Assembly (NCBI GenBank): GCA_003415625.1
Contig: PYIU01000004.1
Location: 3,782,001 to 3,846,000 of the forward strand
From: Aquanectria penicillioides
Lineage: Eukaryota; Ascomycota; Sordariomycetes; Hypocreales; Nectriaceae
DNA: 64,000 nt
Reading direction: 5' to 3'
Below are positions 45,243 through 60,360 of this stretch, piece after piece (the stretch's first letter is position 1; every line of letters begins with the position of its first letter). The position numbers were made by a program, and so were the translations under genes. A model generated the notes under the pieces. It was given only the letters and a program-made list of their open reading frames with translations, had not been told where the DNA came from and did not search any database.

Positions 45243-48200
45243 AATTAAATATATAATAAAAGATTAAATTATTAATTATTAAGTATAGTCTTTTAGCAAT
45301 TTAATTTACTATTAACTTAAATAATATTATAAACTGTATTAAGCTATAGCTTATAGAATATTAATAGTATAATAAAGATATTATTAAGCTATTTTTAGCT
45401 AATCTTAATAATAGTAAAAAAAGAAAGTATTTATTAATATTAAACTTAATAAGTTTAGCTATTTACTTTTATTATAAGTTATCTCTATTTTTAAAGTATT
45501 ATATTAAAATTAGCAAAAAGTTAGTTTTTAGTTAAGTAAATTACTATTTTATTGCTATTAAAATTAATTAATATAGCTTGCTTTATATATATAGTTTAAT
45601 TTAATTATATAAAAGTATAAACTTTAGCTTGCTTTTTAATATAAATAGAAATAATCTTTTAGAAAGCAATAGAGTATATTAAAAGAATATTATTTAATAT
45701 TTAAATAGTATTTTTTATAAAGTAAGTAAATAAGGTTTTATTTCTATATAATTATATATAGTATATATATATAAATAATAAAAAGTATTAAATAAAATAA
45801 ATAAAAAATAAAAAAATAAATAAATAAATAAATAAATAAGTAAGTAAGTAAATAAATAAGTATTAATAAAAAGAGAGGGCTATTATAATTTCCTTTTATA
45901 TATATTAGGTTTATTAATATAAAGCGTTCTATATACTATAAAAGTATAGAATCTTAATAAGCTATTATTTTAAATTGCTATAAAATAAAGAATAGCTATA
46001 TTTAATATATTAGCTTTAATTAATAATATAATAGAGCTATTAGTAATATTTAATAAAAAGGCAAACTTTTATATAGAATTATCTTAAATTTATAAGTATA
46101 AGGCTATATATACTAAATATATACTTTAAAATAGAAACTTAAGTTAATAGTAATAATAGTAAAATATATATTAATTTAAATTCTTTAAATAATTAATAGA
46201 AAGAATAAAGTTTAATAAAAAAAGGTTCTTTTTATTAAATAATTCTATATATTTATAAATTGCTAGAATAAATTAATAGCTATAGGATTGCAATATAACT
46301 ATAATTTAATATTTATTGCAATATAGTCTTATAGCTTATTTTTAATCTATTACTTAATTAACTATATAATAAAGGTAAAAGATTTAATCTAAAAGTAAAT
46401 AGTTATAGCTATAAAGTACCTTTTTATATTAAAAGAAAGGATTAAAATATAGGCAGCTAAAGCTATACTTATATTTATATTTATACTTATGCCTTTTTGC
46501 ATTTTAGTAAATAGTATTAATAATAATAATAATAATATCTATATTTATATTAATATTTATATAAATAATATTAATAGTTAAGAGAGCAATAAATTTATTA
46601 AGCAATAAAATAGCAATAGTAATATTTATATTAATATTAATATTAATATTAATAGTATAAAAGAAAATAAGATTTATTAATTCCTTATAAAAATAGCTAA
46701 TTATATTTTTATAGATTAAGTGCTATTAAAGGTTAAAGTAATTACTTATCTTTTAGAATATTTAATAAAGCTTTTATATAATTATTATTAAATATATTTT
46801 AATATTAATAAGCTATATTAACTTATATTAAAAAAGTAGCTATATTTTTAGAAAATTAGCTAGCTTAAAGATAGTAATAATTAATTTAGCTTTAATATTT
46901 ATATTAAGGAGTAAGAAAAAAAGGTTATAGCTTTAGATATATATCTATACTATAAAGAGGTCTTTTAAAATATCTATTTATATAACTATACTACTTTTAT
47001 TTATATTTAGTGCAAAAAGTTATATTATAGCACTAAAGACTTTAGCATTTCTTTTAAGCCTAAATGCCTTTTTTTAAATAAATAGATATAGTTTTTATAT
47101 TAATATAAAATGTATTTAGTTATATCTATTAAGGGCTACTTTAGCTTAAACTTTATTAATAAAAAGGAATAAAATAAAAAGCAATACTATTAAAGATAAG
47201 CTAAAATATATTCTATTATATTTAGTATACTATAAAGAAAGAGTTATTATATAATGCCTTTATTTTTAAAGCTTAATTAATTAATTAATATTAATATTTA
47301 AGGAATTTTTTAAAGCAATAATTTAATATTTTAGCCTTTTTATACTATAGTATTACTTTATATTTAAGTTATTATTAAATAATATAGATATAATTGCTAT
47401 TTAAAATAAATAGAAATAAAATATATTAAAATAGATCTTCTTTTTTATAGATAATATTTAATTATTAAAGCAATTAGCTTAAAATGCTTAAAAAAATATA
47501 TAGTAATAGGCATTTATATTAAGGGATATTAAAATAGCTATAAATAGCAGTAAGTTATATAAAAGAGATAAAAATTGCTATAATAAGGATAATAATAGTA
47601 GCAATAATAATATTAATAGATTTTAAAATAATAATTTTAGCTAAATTATATATTTTATTAATATTATTTAAGTAATAGCTAATAGTAATTAAATTATAGT
47701 AAGATTAAAAGAGCTAGCTTTAATGCTTTACAATTTTATTAGGCTTTAAGGTATAATAAAAAGGAAAAAAAAGAGCAAAAATCTAAAAGAGAGTATTAAG
47801 CAATAAAGAGAAAAAAAAGGGAAAGATTTAATATTTATAGAAAACAATAATACTAATAGTAGCTAGACCTAAATGCTTAATTTAAATAAAATTATAGCTA
47901 TTAAGGCTTAATAGTTAAGGCTATTAAAAGCAATAAAGCATTAAATTTAAAGTATATAAAAGGTAAATAAAGAAAAAAAAGAAGAAAAAAAGGCATTAAA
48001 ATAATAATAAAAGCAATAAAAAAAGCAATATTATTATTATTATATAGTTCTATAGTTATAATTAAATAGGCATTTATATTTATAGTTATAACCTTTAGAA
48101 TAGATATTACTTTATAGTTTATATTTAATAAGCAATAAGCTATTGCCTTTTTATTAATCTATTAATATATTTAATTTATAAAAAGTAATAGTAATACTAT

Positions 48201-50665
48201 TAGTAATTTTAATATTAAAAAGAATAAATGCCTTTAGTAATTATATTAGTTTTTTAGCAATAAAGGCAATATAAATAAATCTTAAATAATTAAGGCAATA
48301 ATAAAGCTTTTTATTAAATAAGGCATACTATATTAGCTATTAATAATTACTATATTAGGTATAATAGTAATAAGCATTAATAGCATTATTATTTATTTAG
48401 CTTATAGCCTTACTATTAATAGATCCTTATTATTATTATAGTAAAATTATAATATAATAAATAAAGGGTTAATTAATTAATAGTAAATAGTAAGTAAATC
48501 TATATAGGTATTATAAAGAAATAAATAAATACTTATTATTAATAAAATTAATATACTTAAGGCTAATATATTACTAAAGATTAATAATAAGCTTTATTAT
48601 TTAATTAAATACTTTAATAAAAGCTTTAAAGGTATTTTTATTATTTTATTTTATAGTAATTTCTATTAATTTAGGCTAATTATAAATAAAATATTTCTAT
48701 TAAATAGCAATAAATTTCTATAAAACTAAAATAAAAATCTATATAAATAGAATTATAATAAGGTATATATACTATAAAAGAAGTTTATAATAGTAGTAAT
48801 GCTTAAAGAATAAATCTATATTATTAAAGACCTTAAGCTATTTACTTTATTATATTATATTTATATAAAGACCTAAAATTGCATTAATATTAATATATTT
48901 AATAGCTATTGCTTTTAATTAAAGTATAAAATCTTATAGAAAATAGATATTTTTATAGTTATATTATTAAACTAAAACTATTAAAACTTTAATATAAAGG
49001 TAGCTTTAGCTTTTTAAAAATATATATAAAAGCTATTATATATCTTTTTATTTAAATATACTTAAATAAAAAATAGCTATAATTATTTTATATAAATAAA
49101 GGCAATTATAATTTTAAATTTAAATAATAATAGTAAAATCTTTATATTAGCTATATTTATATATATCTTTAATATATTAATAGTAATAATAAAAAATAAA
49201 TATTAAGGCCTTAAAGTAATTAATAGTATAAGCTATATAGCTATTTATATTATAATTAATTTAAAGTATTATAGTTAATAAATATTAAATAATATTATTA
49301 TTTATTTTAGCCTTTTAATAACTATTATACTATTAATAGACTTAATAAAGGGCTATAACTTTATAGGCCTATTTAAAGGTATATTAATATTAATACTATT
49401 AAATAAAAAGATTAATCTAATAGTAAGGAAGTAGCTATAATAAAAGCATAAAGTATTATAAAAAGGTCTATTTTATATTGCTACTTTTATTTATATTAAC
49501 TATAAAGTATAAGATTAAATGCTAATTAAAGCCAATCTTAAGCTTTATAATAGCTATATAGTTTTAAGCAAAAATAATAGTAAAAAAAGAAAAGTTAATA
49601 CTATAGTGCAATTAAGGTATAATCCTTATAGCTTATATATATAGCTATTATAATATTAATTGCTAAATAATATTATACTATTAATAGAAATAAAGAAAAG
49701 GAATATAGTTAATAATGCAATTTTATAGAATATAGTAAAGGCTAAAGTTAAGCTTAATTAATTAAATAAAAAAATAGTAAATTAAGCCTATATATTAAAG
49801 TAATAAATAAATTAATTAAGCTATAAAATAATTATTGCTATTACTATTATTACTATTAATAATAGTAATAATAATATAAATAATATAAAGAATATAAAGA
49901 TAATTATTATAGAATAGCTTTTGCATTTATTTAAAATTTATAATAAAAGAATTATAGTTTTTTATATTATTTAAATTATATATTATATAAAACTTAAGGG
50001 TTTTTTTTTTTTTTTTTTTTAATTATTAAAGCTAAATATATATATAAAATATAAAATAAAAAGCTAAAACTATAAAAAGCTATAAATATAAAGCATTAAA
50101 AAAGGCAATTAAATAAAATAATTTAAACTATTAAAACTTTTAGCTTAATACTAAAAGTAGCTTAATATTTACTATTTATTAAAATAAAAATTATTTATTT
50201 TAAAAGGTAAAAGGTTTACTATTTATATTATATAGTATTATATATATATAAACCCTTTAAAAGGCCTATTATATAATTTAATTTTAAATACTTTTTTAAA
50301 AGTTAAAACTCTATAATAATTAGCTAAATAAATAAAAAAAAAGTTAAATTATATAAAGTTATATAAAAATTATATAATATTTATACTTTTTATTATATAA
50401 TATTTATATAATTTATATATAATTTTTTATTTTTAGCTTATAACTTTAGCCTATAACTATTTAATTAATTAATTAATTAATTAACTGTAGCCTTATAAAT
50501 AATATATATATATATATATATAAAGGGAAAGAGAGAGAGGGGGGGGGGGGAGGGATAAGTAAGGTAGTTAAAGCTAATGCTAAATAGATCTCTTTTAGAA
50601 TAAGTTCTTTAAAAAGTATAAGTCTCTTTTAAAATAAGTTCTTTAAAGAGTATATATACTTTAAA
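45243..50665 (+). repeat. Left arm of a giant palindrome (about 5.4 kb)
   Basis: Its reverse complement matches about 50,690-56,612. Examples: 45,270-45,330 against the reverse complement of 56,520-56,585; 49,561-49,960 against that of 51,390-51,840; the poly-G run at 50,539-50,550 against the poly-C run at 50,825-50,841. A short (TAAA)n array lies at about 45,795-45,850. The arm is RIP-mutated throughout. Confidence 0.85.
47900..49830 (+). pseudogene. PIF1-family helicase remnant in the left arm (probable Helitron)
   Basis: Plus-strand reading from about 48,200 to 49,830 has stops almost only where CAA/CAG/TGG could have mutated. Around 48,625-48,690 it reads KGIFIILFYSNFYQFR, which fits the motif III region of PIF1 helicases (the GDFFQLPPV position). 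About 110 bp further, VVMLKEQIYIIKDLKLFTLL fits the conserved segment that follows. Fungal Helitrons encode such a helicase, so a Helitron is the likeliest source, but I did not find the Rep motifs or the element ends. Confidence 0.6.
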
Positions 50666-50841
50666 GAAAAGTAATTTAAATAAAGTATAATTATACTCTT
50701 TAAAAAACTTATTCTAAAAGAGACCTATACTCTTTAAAGAACTTATTCTAAAAGAGATCTATACTCTTTAAAGAACTTATTCTAAAAGAGACTTATTTAG
50801 CACTAGCTTTAACTACTTTACTTACCCCCCCCCCCCCCCCC
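50539..50841. repeat. Centre of the palindrome: homopolymers and 34-bp tandem repeats
   Basis: From left: (TA)n, GAGAGAG, 12 G (50,539-50,550), two 34-bp units containing AGAATAAGTTCTTTAAA (about 50,588-50,655), a non-symmetric spacer near 50,660-50,690, three units of the complementary form CTTTAAAGAACTTATTCT (about 50,690-50,795), 17 C (50,825-50,841) and (TA)n again. The arms are thus nearly mirror images but differ in repeat number and homopolymer length. Confidence 0.85.
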
Positions 50842-51399
50842 TTTTCCTCTCCCTCTTTATATATATATATATATATATTATTATAAAGCTATAATTAATT
50901 AATTAATTAATTAATTAAATAGTTATAAACTAAAGTTATAAACTAAAGATAAAAAATTATATATAAATTATATAAATATTATATAATAAAAAGTATAAAT
51001 ATTATATAATAAAAAGTATAAATATTATATAATTTTTATATAATTTTATATAATTTAATTTTTTCTTTATCTATTTAATTAATTATTATAAAGTCTTAAT
51101 TTTTAAAGAAATATTTAAAACTAAATTATATAATAGGCCTTTTAAAGGGTTTATATATATATAATACTATATAATATAAATAATAAACCTTTTGCCTTTT
51201 AAAATAGGCAATCTTTATTTTAATAAATAATAAATATTAAATTACTTTTAGTATTAAGCTAAAAGTTTTAATAATTTAAGTTATTTTATTTAATTGCCTT
51301 TTTTAATGCTTTATGCTTATAGCTTTTTATAGTTTTAGCTCTTTACTTTATATTTTATATATATATTTAGCTTTAATAATTAAAAAGAAAAAAAAAAAA

Positions 51400-53250
51400 A
51401 GACTTTTAAATTCTATATAATATATAGTTTAAATAGTATAAAAAACTATAATTTTTTTATTATAAATTTTAAATAAATATAAAAGCTATTTTATAATAAT
51501 TATTTTTATATTCTTTATATTATTTATATTATTATTATTACTATTAATAGTAATAATAATAGTAATAGCAATTATTTTATAGTTTAATTAATCTATTTAT
51601 TACTTTAATATATAGGCTTAATTTATTATTTTTTTATTTAATTAATTAAGCTTAACTTTAGCCTTTACTATATTCTATAGAATTGTATTATTAATTATAT
51701 CCCTTTTTTTTATTTCTATTAGCAATATAATATTATTTAGCAATTAATACTATAATAGCTATATATATAAGCTATAAGAATTGCACTTTAATTGTATTAT
51801 AGTATTAATTTCTCTTTTTTTACTATTATTTTTGCCTAAAACTATATAGCTATTATAGAGCTTAAAACTAACTTTAATTAATATTTAATCTTATACTTTA
51901 TAGTTAGTATAAATAAAGGTAATAATATAAAGTAAACCCCTTTATAATACCTTATGCTTTTATTATAGCTACTTTCTTACTATTAGATTAATCCTTTTGC
52001 TTAATAGCATTAATATTAATATACCTTTAAGTAAGCCTATAAAATTATAGCCTTTTATTAAGTTTATTAATAGTATAATAGCTATTAAAAAGCTAAAGTA
52101 AATAATAATATTATTTAATATTTATTAACTATAATACTTTAGATTAATTATAATATAAATAGCTATATAGCTTATATTATTAATTACTTTAAGGCCTTAA
52201 TGCTTATTTTTTATTATTATTATTAATATATTAAAAATATATATAAATATAGCTAATATAAAGATTTTATTATTATTGCTTAAACTTAAAATTATAATTG
52301 CTTTTATTTATATAAAATAATTATAGCTACTTTTTATTTAAGTATATTTAAATAAAAAGATATATAATAGCTTTTATATATATCTTTAAAAGGCTAAAGC
52401 TGCCTTTATATTAAGGTTTTAATAGTTTTAGTTTAATAGTATAACTATAAAAATATCTATTTTCTATAGGATTTTATGCCTTAATTAAAAGCAATAGCTA
52501 TTAAGTATATTAATATTAATGCAATCTTAAGTTTTTATATAAATATAATACAATAAAATAAATAGCTTAAAGTCCTTAATAGTATAGACTTACTCCTTAA
52601 ATATTATTACTATTATAAACTTCTTTTATAGTATATATATTTTATTATAGTTTTATTTATATAGGTTTTTATTTTAGTTCTATAAGAATTTATTATTATT
52701 TAATAAAAATATTTTATTTATAATTAGCTTAAATTAATAAAAATTACTATAAAATAAAATAATAAAAATGCCTTTAAAGCTTTTATTAAAGTATTTAATT
52801 AAGTAATAAAGCTTATTATTAATTTTTAGTAATATATTAGCCTTAAGTATATTAACTTTATTAATAATAAGTATTTATTTATTTCTTTATAATATCTATA
52901 TAGATCTATTTATTATTTACTATTAGTTAATTAACCTTTTATTTATTATACTATAGTTCTATTATAATAATAATAAAGATCTATTAATAGTAAAGCTATA
53001 AGCTAAATAAATAGTAATACTATTAATGCTTATTGCTATTATACTTAATATAGCAATTATTAATAGTTAATATAATATACTTTATTTAATAAAGAGCTTT
53101 ATTATTGCCTTAATTATTTAAGATTTATTTATATTGCCTTTATTGCTAAGAAATTAATATAATTACTAAAGGCATTTATTTCCCTTAATATTAAAATTGC
53201 TAATAGTATTGCTATTACTTTTTATAAGCTAAATATACTAATAGATTAAT
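51400..53250 (-). pseudogene. PIF1-family helicase remnant in the right arm
   Basis: Minus-strand counterpart of the left-arm helicase; the motif III region lies at about 52,700-52,765 on minus. Stops are of the same type. The two helicase copies point toward each other (tail to tail). Confidence 0.58.
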
Positions 53251-55577
53251 AAAAAGGCAATAGCTTATTGCTTATTAAGTATAAACTATAAAGCAATATC
53301 TATTCTAAAGGTTATAACTATAAATATAAATACTTATTTAATTATAATTATAAAACTATATAATAATAATAATGCTGCTTTTTTTATTGCTTTTATTGCT
53401 ATTTTAATACTTTCTTTTTCTTTTTTTTCTTTTTTATTTACCTTTTATATACTTTAAATTTAATGCTTTATTACTTTTAATAGCCTTAATTATTAAGCCT
53501 TAATAGCTATAATTTTACTTAAATTAAGTACTTAAGTTTAGCTACTATTAGTATTATTATTTTCTATAAATATTAAATCTTTTTTTCTTTTTTCTTTTTA
53601 TTACTTAATACCTTTCTTTAGATCTTTACTTTTCTTTTCCCTTTCTATTATGCCTTAAAGCCTAATAAAATTATAAAGCATTAAAGCTAGCTCTTTTAAT
53701 CTTACTATAATTTAGTTATTACTAGCTGCTACTTAAATAATATTAATAAAATATATAATTTAATTAAGGTTATTATTTTAAAATCTATTAATATTATTAT
53801 TGCTATTACTATTATTTTTATTATAGTAGTCTTTATTTTCTTTATGCAATCTATTATTATTTATAGCTATTTTAATATCCTTTAATATAAATGCTTATTA
53901 CTATATATTCTTTTAAGTGTTTTAGGCTAATTGCTTTAATAATTAAATATTATCTATAAAAAAGAAGATCTATTTTAGTATATTTTATTTCTATTTATTT
54001 TAAATAGTAATTGTATTTATATTACTTAATAATAACTTAAATATAAAGTAATACTATAGTATAAAAAGGCTAAAGTATTAAACTATTACTTTAAAAAATT
54101 CCCTAAATATTAATATTAATTAATTAATTAATTAATTAATTAATTAAGCTTTAAAAATAAAGGTATTATATAATAACTCTCTCTTTATAATATATTAAGT
54201 ATAATAAAATATATTTTAGCTTACTTTTAGTAATATTGCCCTTTATTTTATTCCTTTTTATTAATAAAGTTTAGGCTAAAGTAGCCTTTAATAAATATAA
54301 TTAAATATATTTTGCATTAATATAAAAACTATATTTATTTATTTAAAAAGGGGCATTTAGGCTTAAAAGAAATACTAAAATCTTTAGTACTATAATATAA
54401 CTTTTTATATTAAATATAAATAAAAGTAGTATAATTATATAAGTAAATATCTTAAAAGATCTCTTTATAGTATAGATATATATTTAAAGCTATAACTTTC
54501 TTTTTTTATTCCTTAATATAAATATTAAAGCTAAATTAATTATTGCTATCTTTAAGCTAGTTAATCTTTTAAAAATATAGCTACCTTTTTAATATAAGCT
54601 AATATAGCTTATTAATATTAAGATATATTTAATAATAATTATATAAAAGCTTTATTAAATATTTTAAAAGATAAATAATTACCTTAACTTTTAATAGTAT
54701 TTAATTTATAAAAATGCAATTAACTATTTTTATAAAAAACTAATAAGTTTTATTTCTTTTTATACTATTAATATTAATGCTAGTATTAATATTAATATTA
54801 ATATTAGTATAAATATTACTATTATTATTTTATTACTTAATAGATCTATTACTCTTTTAATTATTAATATTATTTATATAAGCATTAATATAAATATAAA
54901 TATTATTGCTATTATTATTAATACTATTTATTAAAATGCAAAAAGGTATAGATATAAATATAGATATAAGTATAGCTTTAATTGCCTATATTTTAATTCT
55001 TTCTTTTAGTATAAAAAGGTACTTTATAGCTATAACTATTTACTTTTAGATTAAATCCTTTACCTTTATTATATAGTTAATTAAGTAATAAATTAAAAAT
55101 AAGCTATAAAATTGCATTACAATAAATATTAAGTTATAGTTATATTGCAATTCTATAGCTATTAATTTATTTTAGCAATTTATAAATATATAGAATTGCT
55201 TAATAAAAAGGATCTCTTTTTTATTAAACTTTATTCTTTTTATTAATTATTTAGGGAATTTAAACTAATATATATTTTGCTATTACTGCTATTAACTTAA
55301 GTTTCTATTCTAAAGTATATATTTAGTATATATAGCCTTATGCTTATAAATTTAAAATAATTCTATATAAAAGTTTACCTTTTTATTAAATATTACTAAT
55401 AGCTTTATTATATTATTAATTAAAGCTAATATATTAAATATAGCTATTCTTTATCTTATAGTAACTTAAAATAATAGCTTATTAAAGTTCTATACTTTTA
55501 TAGTATGCAAAACGCTTTATATTAGCAAATCTAATATATATAAAAAGAAATTATAATAGCCCTCCCTTTTTATTAAT

Positions 55578-56064
<487 letters not shown>

Positions 56065-56612
56065 TACTCTCTATTATCTATATATATATATTATATATAA
56101 TTATATAGAAATAAAACCTTATTTACTTATCTTATAAAAAATGCTATTTAAATATTAAATAATATCCTTTTAATATACTTTATTGCTTTCTAAAAGATTA
56201 TTTTTATTTATACTAAAGAGTAAGCTAAAGTTTATACTTCTATATAGCTAAATTAAACTATATATATAAAGTAAGCTATATTAATTAGTTTTAATAGCAA
56301 TAAAATAGTAATTTGCCTAACTAAAAACTAACTTTTTGCTAACCTTAATATAATACTTTAAGAATAAAGATAACTTATAATAAAAGTAAATAGCTAAATT
56401 TATTAAGTTTAATATTAATAAATACTTTCTTTTCTTACTATTATTAAAACTAGCTAAAAATAGCTTAATAATATCCTTATTATACTATTAATATTCTATA
56501 AGCTATAGCTTAATAAAGTTTGTAATATTATTTAGGTTAATAGTAAATTAAATTGCTAGAAGATTGTACTTAATAATTAATAATTTAATCTTTTATTGTA
56601 TATTTAGTTAAG

Positions 56613-59600
56613 ACTTATAAGATATAGATTGCTAAAAACTATAGGTTGAAATAGACTGGATTAGCTCCTTTATATACTTATTCTCTATTATTCTATACTT
56701 CTTAAGGTTAATTTTAGCTGCTTCTATCCTTTTAGCTATTATCTTCTTTAATAGCTGCTTAACCTTTTAAAAGGAGCCCTTTTTTATACTTATTATATTT
56801 ACTCTTTAATTCTATAACTATACTATTATATTGAAAATTAAAAAAGAAAATATTTAATAGTATATAGTATAACTACTATATTAATAAAGAACTATCTTTA
56901 TTTATATCTTTAATATTAAGTCTTAAAATATAAAAGTAGCTTTTATATTGCTATTTTAATTATTATTATTATTATTATTATTATTATTGCTATTATTATT
57001 ATTTTTATTCTAAAAGCTACTATTACTATTATATTTAAATTAAAATTTAATTTAAGAGCTATTAATAATTAAAAGGAATATAGATTGTAATAAATGCTAT
57101 ATACTTTATATACCTTACTATTGCTATTTACTTTTGCCTATTTATCTATTATCTATACTATTTATGCTTTTTTTGCTTTTTTTTTGCTTTTTTTTTTTTG
57201 CTTTTGCTTTTTATAGTACCTTTTTTATTTAAGCAATAGCCTACTAAATCTATAAGGAAATATAGTTAGAAAAGCTTTTAAAAAAAACTATAGGTTTTAG
57301 GAATTAATAAACTAAACCCTATATATAATATAAATATATAGTTTTAATTCTAATATCTATTAAATATTTACTAAACCTATAAATAGAACTTAACAATCTA
57401 TTAAAGGTATGCTAGCTATATTTATACTAATTGTATTTATTTTAATTTCTCTATTAGGTTTCTATTTATCTGCCTTTCCTTCTTTTAGGTTAGCATTTAG
57501 AGTATTATAAAGGAACTATAACTTTTTAGTATTAATTGCTTTTAGCGCTAAATTAAGATTAAATATTTCTAATAAAATAATCTCTTTTATTAATTCCCTT
57601 TTATTATTTTTCTAACTATTATTGCCTATTAATATTAATATATTGCTATAATTACTATTATTAAAATTATTACTATTTACCTCCCTTTTATATATATTTA
57701 GCCTATTATTACTATTATTATTACTATTACTATTATTGCTATTACTGCTATTTTTATCTTTATTAAAATTAACTTTATTTACTTTATATAATTTAAAAAA
57801 GATATTTTAAATATTAATAGGCCTTACTTTAGCATTTAAGCCTTAATTACTTATAGGTACTATATATACTCTTTATGCTTATTTAGTTTTAAATAGCTCT
57901 TTATGCCTTATTAATTAATAGATAATATTAAGGATACTATACTTTAATGCCCTTTAGCTATCTATCTCCTTAATATCAATCTTAATGTCTTTATAGTGCT
58001 AATTGTTTTTCTTTAACTATATTAAAGCTCTTTTTACCTTTTGTTTTTATACTAATAGTAATTTTAAAAGATTCTATAGCTTTAGTTAATAAAGCCTATA
58101 CTATAAAATATAAACTTAATTAAGTGCTTTAATAAGTAGATATAGAAGCACTTTTATTGCTATATTTTAAATATTATTTAAAAAAATAGAAATAAAACCT
58201 TTAATATACTTTTTATATTATATCTTTCTCCCTTTTTATTAGCTATTACTATTATTACTATTAGTAGCTATATTATACTATATAATCTACTTAAAGTAAA
58301 TATTTAGTATAATTAACTTCTTTTTTATTAATAATAGATCTTAAAGTTCCTTTAGATATATATAGTTATAATTTAATTGCTAGTAAACTTAATTAGCTAT
58401 AGTTAACTTATGCCTTTTAAGTTAAGTAAAGCAATTCTTATAAGCTGCAATTAGCTAGCCTAAAGGAAAGTATATAAAATAAGAAAATAGTATATAGCTA
58501 AACTATAATATATTATTTATTTTCTATTTTATTTAAATAGCCTATTAGATCTCCTTTAGTTTAATTTTAAAAAACTTATAATAATATATTTTATATATTT
58601 ATATTAGCATTATAATTCTATTATAAAGTATATAATAAAAGTTCTATATTATTAATACCTTTTTACTTTAAGGAATAGATATATATTAATTAAGTTTATT
58701 AAATGCTTATTTATTTTTTATAAACTTTTAGTTAAATTAATTAATTATACTAAATATATTATAATTTAATTTATTTATATTTATTTTATAAAAAGAAAGA
58801 ACTTAATATTAATTTATTAAATAATAGCTTTTATTTACTTAAATATAATTTAATTAAAGTTAAGTAAGCTAAAATTAATTAAATTTAGCTTAAATAGATT
58901 AAACCTAATTATAAACTTTATTATATTAATCCCTTTAAGATCTTTTCTATTAACTTTACTTTTAGCTTTAGCTTAAATATAAAATTAATACCTTAAGAGA
59001 TTTTTGCTTTTTTAGCCTAAAAGCACTAATAATAGTAGCTTTAAATAGCATTAATTCTTTAATGCCTATACTACCTAAAGCGCTATTAATAGCATTAAAA
59101 TATAACTTTAATAATAACCCTTTTTAAGGCTATAAAACTGCCTTTAGAGCGCCTTATTGCTATACCTCTATCCTTTATTTTAGACTTAATACTATAATAC
59201 TTAATTTTATTAATAAAAGAATATCTTAATATATACTATTACTATTATCTTTATTATTAGTTATTAATATAGTAGCTATATAAGCTTAATCTTTATTTAC
59301 TAATAAAGCATTTAAGCTAATAAATAGAGTTAATCTTACTTAAGCTAATACTTTCTTAATGCATTATATTATATAGCTAAATAATAAAGTAATAAAAGTA
59401 TTTAAGATTTATTAATTTAATTAATTAAATATAATGCTTTATAAATTAAGCTTAAGCTAAAATATTTATTAATTAAAATTGCTTAATACTTTATATTTAT
59501 ATTTTTAAATTATATAGTTAAAATAATTAAATAAATTATTAATTTTAAATAAATAATTGCTATTAAATCTCTTTTATATTTACTATATATAATAGTTTTA

Positions 59601-59740
59601 AATAGACCTAAAGAGATCTTATATATTTTAAGCTAATTTATTAAATTTACTGCCCTTTATATTAATAAAAGAATTAAAATTTATAATAATTTTAATAAAT
59701 AAATATTATATATTTCTCTCTCTCTTTTTATATATATATA
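56613..59740. other. 3.1 kb of unassigned RIP-degraded sequence
   Basis: 56,630-56,780 on minus has an open, charged, coiled-coil-like reading (KQLLKKIIAKRIEAAKINLK, then KYRIIENKYIKELIQSI) and normal CA/TG content, so it is less degraded. (ATT)n arrays lie at 56,962-57,005 and near 57,705-57,755, and a TGCTTTTTTT-rich tract at 57,170-57,220. Minus-strand readings of 57,200-58,100 resemble degraded Gag sequence. No family can be named. Confidence 0.4.
59726..59740. repeat. Target-site duplication, left, of LINE copy B
   Basis: TTTTATATATATATA, also at 61,028-61,042. Both lie in (TA)n-rich DNA, so part of the identity could be coincidental. Confidence 0.6.
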
Positions 59741-60276
59741 TTTATTTATTAATACTCTATAGACCTATAAAGTAAATAGTGCTTCTATACTATATAAATA
59801 AAGGAAAAAACTATACTAATAGAATAAAAACCTTTATTTAATACAATATTAGACTTAATGTAGGTCCCCTATAGAAAAGCATTAAATTAAAAGTTAGTTT
59901 AATGCTATTATTAAGATATTTTATTTATTTAATTATAGAGTTAATAAATAAAGTAAAAGTAAGGCCTATAATAGGCCTAGCTTGCCTATACTATAGGCCT
60001 ATTGCAAGAAGTAAGGCACTATTTTAGTACTATTAGCTAGCGGCTAGCTAGCTACTAGCTATTTAAATGCTATTATTATTATTTCTTAATCTTTATAGAT
60101 ATACTTAATTCCTTTCCTTTTCTTTCTTTTTTATATACCTCTATAAAAGCTTTCTATTGCCTTTAAATATATACTTTACTAATGCATTATTTATATAAAA
60201 TACCTAATTTATATAAATGCTAATTGCTATTTCTATTGCTATTTTATATTAATTATATATAGCTAAAAATAATAAC

Positions 60277-60360
<84 letters not shown>

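Noticed and set aside
50588..50795. CRISPR-like array (regular 34-bp repeats)
   Set aside because: Units are contiguous without unique spacers, lie at a palindrome centre, and the genome is fungal.
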